The notes under the pieces were generated by a model. The model did no database searches and had not been told where the DNA came from. It was given only the letters and a program-made list of their open reading frames with translations. From the NCBI RefSeq assembly GCF_021018805.1, contig NC_086254.1, forward strand, positions 28,147,300 through 28,211,299: 64,000 nt of DNA, given 5' to 3'. This DNA comes from Prinia subflava. Its lineage: Eukaryota; Chordata; Aves; Passeriformes; Cisticolidae. The stretch's first letter is position 1. The number at the start of each line of letters is the position of its first letter. Made by a program: the position numbers and the translations under genes. This document shows positions 14,061-40,022 of this stretch, one piece after another.

Positions 14061-17000
14061 GCAGGGCTGGCACAGACACTCCCGTGTCCCCTGCGTCCTG
14101 CCCCAAACCCAGCTCAGGAACGCGCAGCCTGTGCCGAGTGACTGCTGCCACACCCGTCACACCCCCACAAAGCTGGAATTTGGGGATCGACCTCTTCTCT
14201 TTCCTGCTTGTATCCCCATCCCAAAGCCTGGCTGCCTCCAGACTCATCACTCTAAGTGCTCGGCTGTGGCTGGCAGGGACTGCAGAGAGCATTTAGCAGA
14301 TATAAGGCATGAGAGCAGTGCCAGACTCGGGGTGATTACAAATCATTTAGACTAAGCAAAACCAGGCCATCCTAAATTTGTAGGCAGCAAAGGAGTGTTA
14401 GTGAGCAGAGCTGAAATGAGTTATTTGAAGATGCTGCAGTACCTCTACATAAAACATCAGAGCTGTGGACAAATGGTACCCGAGGCAGAAGGGAGGGTCT
14501 GGCCCAGAGCTGCACCCTGGGCTGTGCTACAGCTCCAGTTTCTCTCCAGCTCAGCAATATCTCTGCACAGAGTAAAGCACAGGCCAAGAGGAGGATGGGA
14601 CGTGCTGCATTGCCCTGGCCAGAGCTGCTGCTTTGTGTTCCCCCAGATGCAGATGCACCTGAAAATGTGGATCTCAAACTGGGGAAATGCAGAGGGAGCC
14701 AGTCAAAGGAAATTATTCAAAACCTTCCAGGTTTGGCCCTTGGCATGTTATAAAATTTTGGAGGAGAACCTGGCTTCCCAGCTTCCTCTCTGAATTTGTA
14801 CCTCTGGGGCCAAGGGTGGCTGACGGACTTTGTGAAGGGGTGTGATGGAGAGATGAGACCCACGCAGGCATGGGATGTTCTCTGCTATGATCAGCCTTTT
14901 CCCACAGCTTCTGTTCTGGCCCATCCTCTGTTTCCCAAGAAGGTTTAGCCTGAGGGGTTTGTGTCCAGCCCCAAGGACACAAAACCCAGGGAGAACTCTT
15001 CATCCCCACTTGGCCAGGCACTGCCCAGGCTCAGGGGATGGCCCCAGCCCCATCTGCTCTGACCTGGGTGCCCAACATTGTGAAGATTGCTCAGGAAAGA
15101 GGCCAGTTCCAGATACTTGGGCTGGGGAGCAGAGCAGAGGTGATTTACACCAACACTGGATGGAGAGCTGCCCACTGGCAGTGCAGCTTTGCAAGGGGAA
15201 ATGTGCTGTGCAACTGCCCAAGGAGATGAGAAGCATCTGCTGGGACACAAGGAAAGGCATTGGTCAGGGGTGAAGTCACTTTCTGAGGTGATGTAGTCAC
15301 TTTGTGCTGCATGTGCATCATTCCCACAGCTACCACAGATGATTCAGCATCTCCATCACCAGCAGGTGATGGCAGGAATCCCTGGGTGGTGTCCTTTGGG
15401 AATTCTGGGCTGAACAGCACCTTGGCCTCCTTGGCAGTCAGTGGCAGTGTCTTATAAGGCAGCAAAAATGGAATGGGAGGTCAGGAGAGCTTCGTTTGCT
15501 GTTTGCCCCCAGTGGGGTGTTTTCAAGTGCTGTGTAAATGCTTCAGATGTCACCAAGACTTTTGAGTCAGCGTGACACAGGCAGGACCTCACTGCCTGGC
15601 TGGGGTTAAGGTTCAGCAAAATCTGGGGACAGATGATGGAGCCATGGGAGAGGAGCTGCCCTGACTGGAGAGCTTCAGTGATGTGTGACCTGTGCTGGGT
15701 CTCTGCAGGGACCTGCCCAGGCTGACAAGGGGTTGTGGCTGATGCTTTAACTCCCCTCCAAGTGCAGAAGGGCAGCAGGCAGTTCAGATTTCCCCAGCTC
15801 AGCATCTGCAGCCTGGATTTCACTTGCAATCTTGCAAAAGCCTTATAAATTTTTTAGAGCAGCCCCAAACGCCTGCTGAGTCGGCCAACCAGATCCAGTG
15901 GATTAAGAAAACTTACTTTAAATTATTAACAGCACACAGCCAGACACGAGGGTAGAGGTGGGAAAGGAGTACTCCATCCTCATTCCACTGGATGCCACAA
16001 GAGCAGCCAGCACCAGGCTGGGGTTTGGCAGAGGTCTCCACTCACCCCTAAAGGATGGTCCCATGGGTGGGACCTTCCCTTCTCCATCAGGAACCCCCAC
16101 CTGTGCCATGCTGTTCACAGGGTGTGCTGCCTCGTGGAGGTGATGTCCCTTTTGGAAACGGGCTGCTGGTTCACATCCAGCCCCCACACACCTCCCTCTT
16201 CTTCCCTCCTCTCCCGGGCCCAGGGGCTTCTCTCCTCTTGAAGAGCTGATGCCCAGCTGTACAGCAGCCCTGATGTTTTTTTGAGTTTCCTATAACCTCA
16301 AGTAATTTTCCCTCCACCAGCTTTAAATTTCAGGAAATACAATCACATTTGCAAACTCTGGTCCCCAAAGAAATGGCAGTAAGCACTTTGCATCTCCCGA
16401 GGCTTTTCCTTTTGCTTGGGACGTGCTGCCTGCCTGCCAGGATCAGGGTCTGGGTTTCCTCTGCTTGGCAGCTGTTCCAGGAGGACTTTGTCCCTGTTTC
16501 CACGAGATGGCACCGATGAGGCTGCTAGGGAGAGCAGCCACCGCGACGCCTTCAGGGAGGACCGGGATGAAAAACGATTCCAAAACAATAAAAGTTGCCA
16601 TGAAAAAAATTCCTCTGAGCTCTGGGTTGCGGCGTCCCCGCACACCCGGCCATGGCAGGGAGGAATTGGAGGAGAATTTGGTATTTTAAAATCCATCTCA
16701 GCACCACAGCTCTGTCACCTACAGTGGGTCACACACGCCCACCTGCTCCCACGCGGTGCTGATGGTTCCAAAATTATCTTGAGCTCACTGCAGGGTTTGC
16801 CAAAACCCACCTGTGGTGCAGTTCAGGGGGCTGTTGGGCTGTTTATCATTTTGGTAGGACCCCTAAATGGATCACATCAAACTAAGGGCATCATTGCTTG
16901 TGTGCCTGAAACCCTGTGGGACCAGGCAGTGATTTGCACAGGGTGAATTATTGATCCAATCCCAAAACACAATGGATTCAAACCCAAGGTTTGGCTGGAG

Positions 17001-19220
17001 GCAGGTTGTGACTTCACTGATACTGTGTTGAGTTGCCCAGAAATTCAGCATATTTTTCTTTGGGGAACCTCATGCTTGGAAGTGGGTTTAAATAACAATA
17101 TTTCTGTTAATTCTCTCTCGCTAGAGATCCTGACCCAAACCTCCCAAAATGGGGGAGCTGCTGCTGCTGGGATCTCCCTTCAGGCACCATCTCTTCTTTC
17201 TGCTCCTGCAGATCACCTGGGGTGCCAACCCACATTGAAATGAGGCTGAAAACTTGGCCCTTGCTCTGAGCTATGAGCAAGTCTGAGTTAAATCCTCTGG
17301 GGTTTATATTTTTGCTGTTCTGCAGTCCCATCATTAATTACCTCACCACTTGTGCAGTGCTACCAGAGTATCTTTCACAGCTCCCCTGGCATATTTCTAT
17401 GGAAACGAAGCCGTGGTTTTGTCAAGCCTGTTTTTGCTTTTAAAATAGCAAGAGAGGTGCAGGGTTTGCTCTTCTCTGTCCCCCACCTGACCCCACGGTT
17501 GTCCCCACTCCTGCTGTGCCAGGGGCTGGCTTCCACGGGGCACCAGGGAGCTGGGGGTTCCTGAGCAGCGTGGGAGGGATATTCCCACAGGAGCTCCTGT
17601 TGATGCAGATTTTAAGGATGCAGGAAGATGGTGCACACGAGGATGTTCTCCTGCTTGGAAATACCCAGGAAGAGACACAAGCTGTCTCAGGGAAAACGTG
17701 CCTCAGGAGCTGGGAAATGCAGGAGGAGCTGGAAGATGGGATTAAATATCAGTGGGAAAACAGCCTTCTCCCATGGCTGTGCTGTGCCTGCAGGGATCCC
17801 TGAGCCCCTTCCAATCCTCCCCTGCCAAGGACACGGCCCTGCGGAGAGCCCAGGTACTGCAAAGACCTTGGGAATCAAATCGATCTCTGTGGATGAAGCT
17901 GTGGATGTGGGGTGTGGAGAGGGGTGAGGGGCCTTGGTGGCCTGTGGAAGATCCTTTTGGGGATCTTGGTCCAGGGAGCCAGTCCGTGTTTGTGGGATGC
18001 CAGATGCGAACATGGGATGGGGAGAGTTTTGTGGGAGCAGGCAGGGTGGGATCCTGCAGAGCTCTCTGTAATTCAGCTGCATGTCAGCTCCTTGAGGCTC
18101 TGCCTGGGGACACTCAGCACTGCAGAACATCAGATGTTAATTAGGATCATTAAGGGCTTTGTGACACAGACAGTAATGATGATACTCGTGCCTCTGGAGC
18201 TCTCCCGGGAAGGGCCTCACATGATGCTGCCCTTCACAGAGACCGTGCAGGGCCATCTGTTCCCAGCACTGCCTCCTCCCGAAAGCCGAGTCATGGGCAC
18301 AGACAAGTTCAGGACGCCCCAGCACGCTGCTAATGCCTCCTTCAGGGAGGAAATGTCCCTTGGAAACATCCCCGGAATGATGTAGTGGAAGCACAACTCT
18401 CACACCGCCTGCCTCCTTCCCCCTGCCCCATTGCACCACCTACTGCTCCTCCTCACACCCGGTGCTCCCACTCAGCCCCCCTCAGCTCCTGGCTGCTGCT
18501 TTTTGGTCCATCCCATCCGCTCAGCAGCCACAACCCTTTGGACTGGGACAGCTGCACTGGGTGGAGCTCTCCCAACTCCATTATGATGGGATTGAGTCAC
18601 CACCCTGGGTGAAGACCATGAGTTTTGGGGCTTCTTGTGAGACCTGAGTCATGTCTGGGCTTCAGTCAGGATGAAACGTTCCAGTTGTGTTGTTTGGAAA
18701 GGGCTGGGGGACCCACCATGCGTGAGGCAGAGCAGCTTGTGGGGAGGGAAGGCAGTCTCAATCACTGCTCCCAAAGATGATGGGGAATGACAAAAACCCA
18801 AAGTGATGCTGCTTGCCCTTACAAGAGACATGGAGTGCCCTAATTTCCTTTCTTTCAGTGGCATAACGGTAGGAGCTCAATTTAAGCCTATTTTGCATGA
18901 AAAAAAGTATAATAAAGACCCTGGAAAATTATTTTAGGGGCTTGAGCTGGTTAAGGAGAGCCTCAAAACTGCTGTGAGAGCTGTTGCTGCTTCAGGCTGG
19001 GGGAATCACCCGGGTCAAGGGGTGCAAGCTGGGGAAGGGCTGAGTGCTGGCTGACACCCTGAACATGGGCTCCCAGCTGTCCTCCTTCCTCCTTATTTCC
19101 ATCCCAGGCCCTCCTGTGGCCATCCCCACCATCTACTCAAGTGAGACTACACAACCCCCAGCCAACCCAGCCCCTCTCAGTGACAGATGCACACACACAC
19201 ACAGAGCTTCATGCCTTTTG
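14061..19220. other. Intergenic, 3' flank of EEF1A2
   Basis: No gene or repeat family was recognised. The longest frames are short and lack any known domain. The region lies between the orphan CpG patch and the EEF1A2 poly(A) site. The stretch at about 18,120-18,370 has a mixed composition that could be conserved non-coding DNA, but nothing specific supports that. Confidence 0.55.
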
Positions 19221-19400
19221 GGTTGGTTGGTTTGTTTTGGTTTTTTGGGGTTTTTCTGGGGGGAGGGGGGGTTTTGTCTGGTTTTGGTTCATTTTTTCTT
19301 TTTTTTTTTTTTTTTCCACTGTGGATGTTGTACCAGTTTTATTGGTAAAATTAACATGAAGCCTCACAAACGCTGGAACATGCTTTTCCTTTTAAAGAAT
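19221..19400 (-). repeat. Duplicated EEF1A2 3'-end segment, copy A (terminal)
   Basis: This segment comprises a G/T-rich stretch and an 85-bp core (19,316-19,400) that contains the EEF1A2 poly(A) signal. The core recurs at 19,893-19,977 with four mismatches (about 95% identity), in the same orientation and 577 bp away on the other side of the last coding exon. The G/T-rich flank is also shared, so the event was a DNA-level duplication rather than insertion of a processed transcript. Confidence 0.9.
19338..19343 (-). terminator. EEF1A2: EEF1A2 poly(A) signal AATAAA
   Basis: The plus-strand TTTATT reads AATAAA in gene sense, about 200 nt beyond the stop codon. Cleavage is expected near 19,316-19,325. 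The genome then reads a long A run on the gene strand. This is the expected transcript end for a 3' UTR of about 220 nt. Confidence 0.8.
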
Positions 19401-19543
19401 TTCCACTGGACCTTAATGGTGAGCATCCAGTCGTTGACATATAAACTCTTACAAGCTGATGTGCACACGTGCGCCCGGGGGAGACGGTGGCAGCGTCCTG
19501 GTGTCAGGGATGGTTTCTGCGCGATGCACTGGGAGCCCACGAT

Positions 19544-32453
<12,910 letters not shown>

Positions 32454-33572
32454 CTACGCGGGGCTGGCGGCGCTGGGGAGGGCGCTGGGAACGCGGCTGC
32501 CTTTTTGGGGGAGGCTGCGGGGGAAGAGGCAGGCGCATCAAAAAAAGCCCCCCTTGTGCCAGCCCCTTCCCAGCCCTTCGGGAAAGGCTGTCCTCCCCTG
32601 GCCCCACCTTCCCGCTGGACCATGCGCCCGGGGGTGCCCGGTCTCGTCTGGCAGCTCTGCCCGCTCTGGGTCAGAGCCAGCCTGGCCCCGGAGGAGGCCA
32701 GCGGGGCTATTTCGGGCTGCCACGTCCAGCCTCCAAGTCTCGGCAAGACGCCGTGTTTTTCGGCATCTTGCCCTCCACCGCCCTCGCGGAGACCCCCAGT
32801 TCCCAGGGCTACGTCATGGATGCTTCGAAGGTGCCCTTCCTCCCTGGAAAAAAAAAAACCTTCCCGCCGCCTTCTCGCTCTTTCCAAACCCGAGGGCATC
32901 TCCTCCATGTCGTGGGTGCCCTGGGAGGAGCCGAGGGTGCCCGTCCTCCCCGGCTGGCCTCACCCCTCCCCAGCTGGGCACAGTTCAGGTGACAACAGGG
33001 TGTCTGCAAAGCGGGGTGGACAAAAATAGCCCTCGCCTGCTTCCCCAAGCAGAGCTGTGAACAGCCGGCACTTTTGGGGGGGTTTATTATATTTTGGTGC
33101 CATGAAACTGGATGGAACGGAGGGAGGAGGGTGAAAACGCAAACGGATATATCCGGGGAGCTGTCCTGGCATCTCCCGGCGTTGCCATGGCTCTGCAGCT
33201 GCACACAGACCGGGCACAATTAGGAGCTTTAGTCTGACGTCTAATAAAATCCAATTTCACGAATCTGCCCATAGAAGTAAAGGAGGTCAGGAGGAGTTTG
33301 CTGCTCTAATAGCGATTCAGTCATGCGGGTGATAACATTCCCAGCGAGAAGCTTCCCTGGGCAGCAGGAGCGGCGGCTGTCCCGTCCCTCCTGCCCTTGA
33401 ACCCCGCCAGCCCGGCTCTGGCCATTTTGCGGCTCCCCGGAGATGCTCGGTCCCGGGTGCGGGTCCCTCTCCCCCTGCAGACCCCTGCCACACGGGGGGA
33501 CATGCAGGATCGCTTTGAGAACTGGGGGATTTTTTAATTATTATTTTTATTCCTTCCCCAAGGAGCCAAAGT

Positions 33573-33659
33573 CATCCCTGCCCGTGGCAGGGGGGGTTGG
33601 AACGAGATGATCTTTAAGGTCCTTCCAACCCAAATCATCCGAGGATTCTGTGATTCTAA
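33573..33659 (+). mobile_element. CR1 LINE 3'-end fragment
   Basis: It reads GGTTGGAACGAGATGATCTT, then AAGGTCCTTCCAACCCAAAT and ends with the GATTCTGTGATTCT terminal repeat of CR1. Confidence 0.85.
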
Positions 33660-33687
33660 AGGCAGCGTGGGGGGAGGGGAGAGCTGG

Positions 33688-33756
33688 GGGGGATTATCAG
33701 GTTTTCCTCCTCATGCCCAACATTTGGAAGGATTTTCACGTCCTGAAGCACCACGG
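33688..33756 (-). repeat. 69-bp dispersed repeat, copy 2
   Basis: Partner of 31,884-31,952 in the same orientation. It begins about 30 bp after the end of a CR1 fragment. The two copies sit in consecutive EEF1A2 introns. Confidence 0.75.
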
Positions 33757-33952
33757 CTCGCGTGTTATTTCCCACCTGCGGGAGGGAAGACGCACCTGCG
33801 GGATGAAGGATTGGTCCAGCCCCATCCTTTCCCCCCCACCCCAGGGGCTGACAGCACCCGCACACGGGGGGGGCACTGATGCCCTGGGGCAGGACACCCC
33901 TCCCCACATCCCGGTTGTCCCCCCCATCCCGCGGGGGTCCCGCAGCTCTTAC

Positions 33953-33979
33953 CGGGGCGGCGGTCGGGGCGGCCAGAGG
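33953..33979 (-). other. EEF1A2: Inferred EEF1A2 non-coding first exon
   Basis: A good donor, GTAAGAG, starts at 33,952 in gene sense. About 28 bp downstream of a TATA-like GATAAAG the text reads GCCTCTGG, which would start the RNA on a short pyrimidine run. That gives a first exon of about 27 nt; short non-coding first exons are known in eEF1A genes. The start site is inferred. Confidence 0.5.
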
Positions 33980-34001
33980 CTGCCGGCTTGGGCTCCGCCG
34001 G

Positions 34002-34008
34002 CTTTATC
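34002..34008 (-). promoter_or_regulatory. EEF1A2: TATA-like box of EEF1A2 (GATAAAG)
   Basis: GATAAAG in gene sense lies in GC-rich DNA about 50 bp upstream of the inferred first donor. PPDPF uses the same heptamer at its own start. Confidence 0.5.
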
Positions 34009-34095
34009 TCCGCGGGAGGGGCCCACCTATCGACGGCGGCAGCGCAATGCAGCGGCCCCCCCGCACTACGGCAATGCGGTACCGGGCGGGGGAGG

Positions 34096-34690
34096 AGGAG
34101 GAGGAGGAGGAGGCGCGGGGGGGACGGGGGGAGGAGGAGGACGACGAGGAGGAGGAGGAGAAGGAGGGAGAGACGGGGGACTGGGAGGGAATGTGTAAGG
34201 ATGGGAAGGAGGTGGAAGGATGGGAGATAAAGGGATGGGAGGAAGATGGAGGGATGGGAAAAATGGAGGGGTGGGAGATGGAGGGATGGGAAGGTGAAAG
34301 GCTGGAAGGGTGAAGTCAGAGGGAGGCAGAAAGATGGAAGATGGAGAAATGGGAGGAAGGTGGAAGGATAAAAGATGGAGAGACAGGAGACATGGAAGGT
34401 GAAGGCATGAGAGGGAGGTGGAGAGGTTGGAGGCAGAAGGATGGAAGGATGGGGAAAATGGAGGAGAAATGGAGAGACGGAGTGGTGGAAAATGAAGGGA
34501 TGGGAAGATGGAGAGATGGAAGACTGAAATCAGAGGGAAACAGCAGGATGGAAGATGGAGGAATGGGGAAGAGACGGAAGGATAAAAGATGGAGAAACAG
34601 GAGAGATGGAAGATGAAGCCATGAGAGGGAGATGAAGGGATGGAGGAGATGCAGAGACTAGAGGCAGAGGGATGGGAGAAAAACAGGTAG
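34096..34690 (+). repeat. Long purine-rich degenerate minisatellite upstream of EEF1A2
   Basis: It starts as GGAGGA trinucleotides and passes into loosely repeated GATGGAGGGATGGGA-type units for about 600 bp. One strand is almost wholly purine. The long Ser/Pro/His frame on the reverse strand is a by-product. It begins within about 120 bp of the inferred EEF1A2 transcription start. Confidence 0.9.
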
Positions 34691-34699
34691 ATGGAGGGA

Positions 34700-37500
34700 A
34701 GGGCTTTTTGGAAGACAGGGAAAAAACGATGAAGTGCTGGCCCAGGGGGACTTGGACTCCCTGTAGCATCCTGGGAGTGAAGGAACAGGGCTGGGTTTGG
34801 AGGTGGCCACCAAGTCCCACATCCCCTGCTCTGCCCCCAGTGGTGCAGAAGGCTGTGCCCCCCAGGGGCTGGGAGGAGAGGGGTCCCTGCAGGGCACAAA
34901 CACCACCCCGGGCACCCTGAGGGCACTGCCCCACATCTCTGCCTCGCTGGGAATGCATCAGTCCAGGGCAAGTAACAAAGCAAGGGACAAACAGAGCAAA
35001 ACAGATTGCTGCACCTACAAGATAGATGGGGACTGCTCAAGAATTTGTGATGTAACAGCATCATCTCATTTTTAACAGGAAGTGGGGTTCAAGTCCTAGG
35101 AGGATAAGGAAACCATAAGTAATCTCCTTCAGTAATATAATGACATTTACTTTGCATAAAAATAATATGTAGTGGTCAGAATATTTATGTCTGTGTCAAC
35201 TGTGCATTTCCAAGGCCAATCCAAAATTTTCTGTGTCCCAAAGCCAAATATAGGTCAAAGGAAAGCTAATTTTAAATAAAGCTATGAAATAACCCAGAAC
35301 AATTTTGTGGCCCAGACCATCCTTCCTGTGAATTTAACAGCTAAATTAGATACCCTTATGAAGATACTCCTACCTTCCTAGACTAATGGTTAAAAACTTA
35401 TTCATTGTGTGGATAAAAAGGTCCCTAATTTCTCATTAGTGCTTAAAGGGAGGCCTTTTTTAATGAATATTATAGCTCACTGGTATTTTTGTAGAAATAT
35501 GATAGTCAAGCTATCTTTTGTTTTTATGAAGCATTCCTTGCACAACATAAAATTCACTGAGTGCCAGGAAAAATAAAAAGAAACTTCCAAGGAGAAGCTC
35601 TAAGAGGATTTAAAGCGATTACCCCAGCCTTGTTTTGGGACTGGGGTAGAGGCTTTACCACAAGTCTGGATGGGCTGGAGATGGACAGCAAGTGTGATAA
35701 TGTGGAGGAGGGAGAGGCGTAAAAATCCCTTATTCTTCCTACCCGTATTTTAGTGCTTTGCCCTTTTTTTACACAAGGGCTGAGGCAGCCTGGGAACTGC
35801 CCTCAGAGGGGCAATGGCTGAGTTTAATAATGAAGATGGGGATGGAGTAAATCCTGCTCACCTCTGCCAGGTGAGCATGGGATGGGCCTCTCGTGCCTCC
35901 TTTCCTTCTCCAGTAAAAAGGATTTTAGTTCCCACCCCTTTTCCCAGGGAGGAAGAAAGGAACTGGGCAGTGCCCTGTTCTGTACTGAAATAGAGCCTGA
36001 CAGCCCATCAGCCTATAAATAGTCCAGGACCTGAGCAGGAGAGGGCTGTGAGACCTGGCTAATCCCAGCTCCCTTAAGCCACTTTACCCCAGCCTCGAGA
36101 GGCTTAAAGCCACAGCTGTGTGCCCAGGTTTGGCTGGCACCCGGGGCAAAGGACTCCTCTGAACACATGTGGTCCCGGGGACCATCAAGGTCAGCTGCCA
36201 CACCTGAATGGAATCATTTTCCCTCAGAAAAAATGGTGTAAATTTGCCCTTAAATGTTCAGCCATGTAAAATAAGAGACCCAAGCAAGCGAAATCCGAGG
36301 GCGACTGAAGTTTAGAGCCTCGTCTCCCTCCATCTGGTGTCAGATCCACATCCCTGCTGAAACAATTCCCCTACATCATATGGAGGCTTGATTCACCCTC
36401 CCCATAAACCATCACCAAATGATTTAGGGGGACTCAAGAAAACAGAACTCCCCCTTCCCCAGAAGGGATGGGCAGGCTGCACACAAACCTGCAGGGACCT
36501 CGTGCTCCTTTCACCATCATCACCTCCACCCCATCCAGCCCCACAGCCTCTGGGTGGAGATTTGGTGCTTTAATCCAGGCTAAAATTTCCATTTTCCCAG
36601 ACATAACAACGGGAATTTATTTTTTTTCCCCAAGAGGCCTGCACAGTGTGACTGGGAGAGGGAATAATCCGCAGTGCCAGTAATTTGTATGGATCTGGGA
36701 TGTGAACACCCCAGGCTGCCTGCCTGGATTTGCCTGGCTCTGGGGGTGTTTCTGCCTCTGAGTGTTCAGCTCACTGAGCAATTGTGTGTTTGTGGGTATA
36801 AAATGCAGCAGGTCTCCTCTGAAGGAAGGGCTTTGGGCAGGGCAGATGGCAGCCATGAGGAATGCCAGCCCGGATGTCACACCAGAAGCTCTGGTCTCAC
36901 AAGGGAGAAGTTGGGGCTGGACAGAGGGATGGCTGTAAATTGCTATTTTCTTTCTATGCAAAGAAATAGAGTCCTTGAAAGGAAGAAGTGCAGCCTGGCC
37001 TCCTGCAAGAGATATTGGAAAAGCAGATCAAAGGTGGGTAGGGCAGTGGTTGTCCTCTAAAGGGCAGTTTGTGGACGGAGTGGAGGCTGTTGGGTTTCCT
37101 CCTTCCCATGTTCAGGCTTTCAGCTCCTTCCACACCAGCTCTGGAAGTTTTGCTGAGCCTTTGCACCCTGATATTTCAGCATTTACCATCTGCTGGGAGT
37201 GGAAAAACTCAAAACACCAAGGCACTGAGCATCCTCTGCTCATGTACACATCGTGCATCCCGTGGCAATCCTGGCTGCTGGTGCACACAAAACAGGCATT
37301 CCCATTGCAGCTAAACCCCAGATTAACTGGTGTTAAACCAGGATGGGATTCCCTGCTGTACACCCCAGGGGTTTCTGGAGCGTGGTTACCTGGGGCTGGC
37401 TTTGAGGTCAAACTTTCCAGGTCCCTGTGTTTACATGCCATGACCCTCCCATGTGTTTGCCTGGCAACACTCCTGGCCCAAGGCACCAGATAGGAAGAGA
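34700..37500. other. Intergenic between divergent EEF1A2 and PPDPF, left part
   Basis: No gene recognised. The stretch at about 35,080-35,600 is strikingly AT-rich for this window, with several ATTAG/TAATG and poly-A/T runs, and could be conserved non-coding DNA. The remainder is unremarkable. Confidence 0.6.
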
Positions 37501-37650
37501 TCATAGGATTATAGGATCCCAGACTGGTTTGGGTTGGAAGGGATCGTAAACATCATCTCATTCCACCCCCCTGCCATAGGCAGGGACACTTTCCACTAGA
37601 CCAGTTTGTTCAAAGTGTTCATCCCTTGAACACTCCCAGGGATGGGGCAG
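37500..37650 (-). mobile_element. CR1 LINE 3'-end fragment
   Basis: Reverse-oriented CR1 tail: ATCATAGGATTATAGGATCC, then GACTGGTTTGGGTTGGAAGG and CACTAGACCAGTTTGTTCAA. Confidence 0.88.
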
Positions 37651-39837
37651 ATTTCATGGACTTTTAACATGAGCAGGTTTTTCAGCTCATGCTCATGTTG
37701 TAGACCTGGAGAGGAAGAGATAAGGACAGGATTTATGGGAAGAAAGGCAGAGGAAGGAGGAGAAAGGGAGTATTTTGAGGTCCTGCACTCAGCGCATGCT
37801 GCTGATACCTTTAAATTGGAGCCAGAGACTTAAAAATAAACTTTGGAAGTGATAACAAGACATCCAAGTCCTCCAGCCACTTGGCCAGCTGGGGATGGAG
37901 TCTGGTGTCATCCCTGAGGGGACAGCAGAGTACCCAGAGCAGGGTGGGCTGCTCCTTAGGACCCCCATGGTGCTCACACCACTGGGACCTGCCCAGTGGG
38001 GTTCAGTCACAGCCATTGGGGGTCCAAGGTGATGTGAGGTGGCAGTGCTGGAGGGACAATGCCTAAAGGCCTTGAAAACTGTCCCCATTCATCCTGGGTG
38101 TCAGTGGCAGCACACAGCTCCAGGGGATGCTCTTCCAGGAACCCCTTTCCCCTCAAATATCTGAGTTATGGGGTTGAGGCTGTGGAGGATAAAACTGCTC
38201 AGCCTGAGCTGCTGTCCCTCTGGGAAGCAGCCAGGATGAACATTTCCATGCCCTGAAATATCTTTTAGCACCAGGGAAGGAGACAAACATAATTTCATCC
38301 ACATCTCATCAGGGATACTGTGACATTTCTGGTGCCTGGATCAGCATCTGTGGGGGCTGCGAGACGCTGATCCCTTAAATCTCCCCCAAGCTGGGGACAG
38401 GGCAGGGCCCAATCTAGGTCAGGATATCTCAGATGAGATAAGGCACCTCTGCCCTGTGGCTTTGTGCTGTTTGCAGGATGCTGCCTTGCCCCTGGACCGT
38501 GCTGGGTTTTCAGCAAAGATGTCTGGTGCTGTGTCAAGCTGCACCAGATTGAAGTGTTTGTTTTGGCAGCTGTGCACATCTCCCAGTTAGGAAAAGCCTG
38601 ATTAATCCCAGGGATGGCTTTTCCTATCAAACCACAGCCAGTGAGTGAAAAGAGCCCTGGCTGCCCACATCTGCTGATGGCTTCAGTGGAAATGTTAAAG
38701 GAGACACCTGGATAACAGCATAAGCTTCAGATGCATCCAGAGGTGAAAAGAGGATCAGGGAAATTAATGAGAAAATTTTTTGCTGAACCAACCCCCATCA
38801 AAGCCCTAGGGTTTATACTGGTGAATAATTTGTTTTCATGTGGTGGTAGTGACTGGTAGTGGCATCTCCCTGATCCCACAAAGGAGGTGCTGGTCTAGGA
38901 GTTTTCTGCAGATGTGGATCCTGCTCAGGGTTGCTGCTGGTTCCTGCAAGATGATTTTCTAGTTTTTAGAGAGGAACAGATGCACCAAAAGTCAGGAAGT
39001 TGTAGAACCAAGTTCAGCACAAGCCTCTGGATTACAGCAAGCAGCTGTCATCTCTCTTCACTGGCTTTTCCAAATTGGAGACATCCCTTTTGCACAGGCA
39101 AATCAGACAGCTTGTGACTGTCTGTCTAACTCTCTCCACAATGGGAGTATTTTCAGACCAGACTCAGAATTCTGGGGGTCCTGATGCCAATTCCCTGTGC
39201 CCTTTGGGAAACTGGACTGCGGGTGAGGACAGCAGAGCTGCTCCCTTCACCATGGGCACAGTGATCCATGCCCTGCTCTGACTTTGCTTTATTCTCCTGA
39301 CAAGATGGCACTTGGGTCACCACTGCATGTGTCCCAGAAAGGCAGAGCACGATTTTCCAGGTAAAATATGCTGCTCAAGCACCATGCTTAAGGAGAGTCT
39401 TTCCCTCCATTTCCAGCACATTTCCTTTTCCAATTTAAACCCATAGAGGCAGGGGAAGATGTCCAGGCATTTCTATCAGGACACAACCTGAGCACGGGTT
39501 TGGTGTCACAGCCGCTCTGCTCTGACCAGAGATTGCCCTAATGTGGCATCTGCGATGAATATTTGGGGTATTTATTATCCATAGGTGGCAGCAGCTGCCT
39601 GCGGCGGGCGGACGCTGCCCTAATCCCAAACCTGGCAATGAGTAACAGAGCCGGGAAAAGGCAGGGGAGGAGGAGGAGGAGCGAGAGAGGGAGGAGAGGG
39701 AAGGAAGGACAAGCCTGAACACAGGTCCTGCCTGTTCCCTCTTCTGCAGCAAGAGGTCCTCAACAGAGGGAGAATTCGGGAAACGCCTCCGTGGGGCAGG
39801 ATCAGGCTTTGTAGCTCCGTAGAGAGCTCAAGTCTGT
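37651..39837. other. Intergenic, no feature recognised
   Basis: Nothing beyond a short purine-rich run at about 39,655-39,710 (GGAGGA and GAGAGA units). No frame resembles a known protein. Confidence 0.55.
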
Positions 39838-40022
39838 GTCACTGAACAGGCTGCCCAGGGAAGCTGTGGCTGCCCCATCCCTGGAAGTGATCGAGGCCAG
39901 GTTGGACGGGGCTTGGAGCCCTCTGGATTAGTGGAAGTTAATTCCAACTCCCTCCCATGGCAGGGAGTGGAATGAGATGAGCTTTAAGGTCCCTCCCAGC
40001 CCAAACCATTTCGTGGTTCTCT
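39838..40022 (+). mobile_element. CR1 LINE 3'-end fragment
   Basis: It reads CAGGCTGCCCAGGGAAGCTG, then GAGGCCAGGTTGGACGGGGC and ends near CAGCCCAAACCATTTCGTGG, a CR1 tail in plus orientation. Confidence 0.88.

Noticed and set aside
13565..14292. 148- and 175-codon minus-strand frames over the orphan CpG patch
   Set aside because: Overlapping GC-driven frames without known domains; kept only as a CpG-rich patch.
33739..33760. AGCACCACGG resembling the left half of an RE1/NRSF silencer site (also at 31,942)
   Set aside because: The right half does not match, and both occurrences are within the 69-bp repeat, so descent from one repeat explains the shared 10-mer.
34066..35064. 332-codon minus-strand Ser/Pro/His-rich frame
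   Set aside because: It reads the complement of the purine tract; the low-complexity product is a composition artefact.
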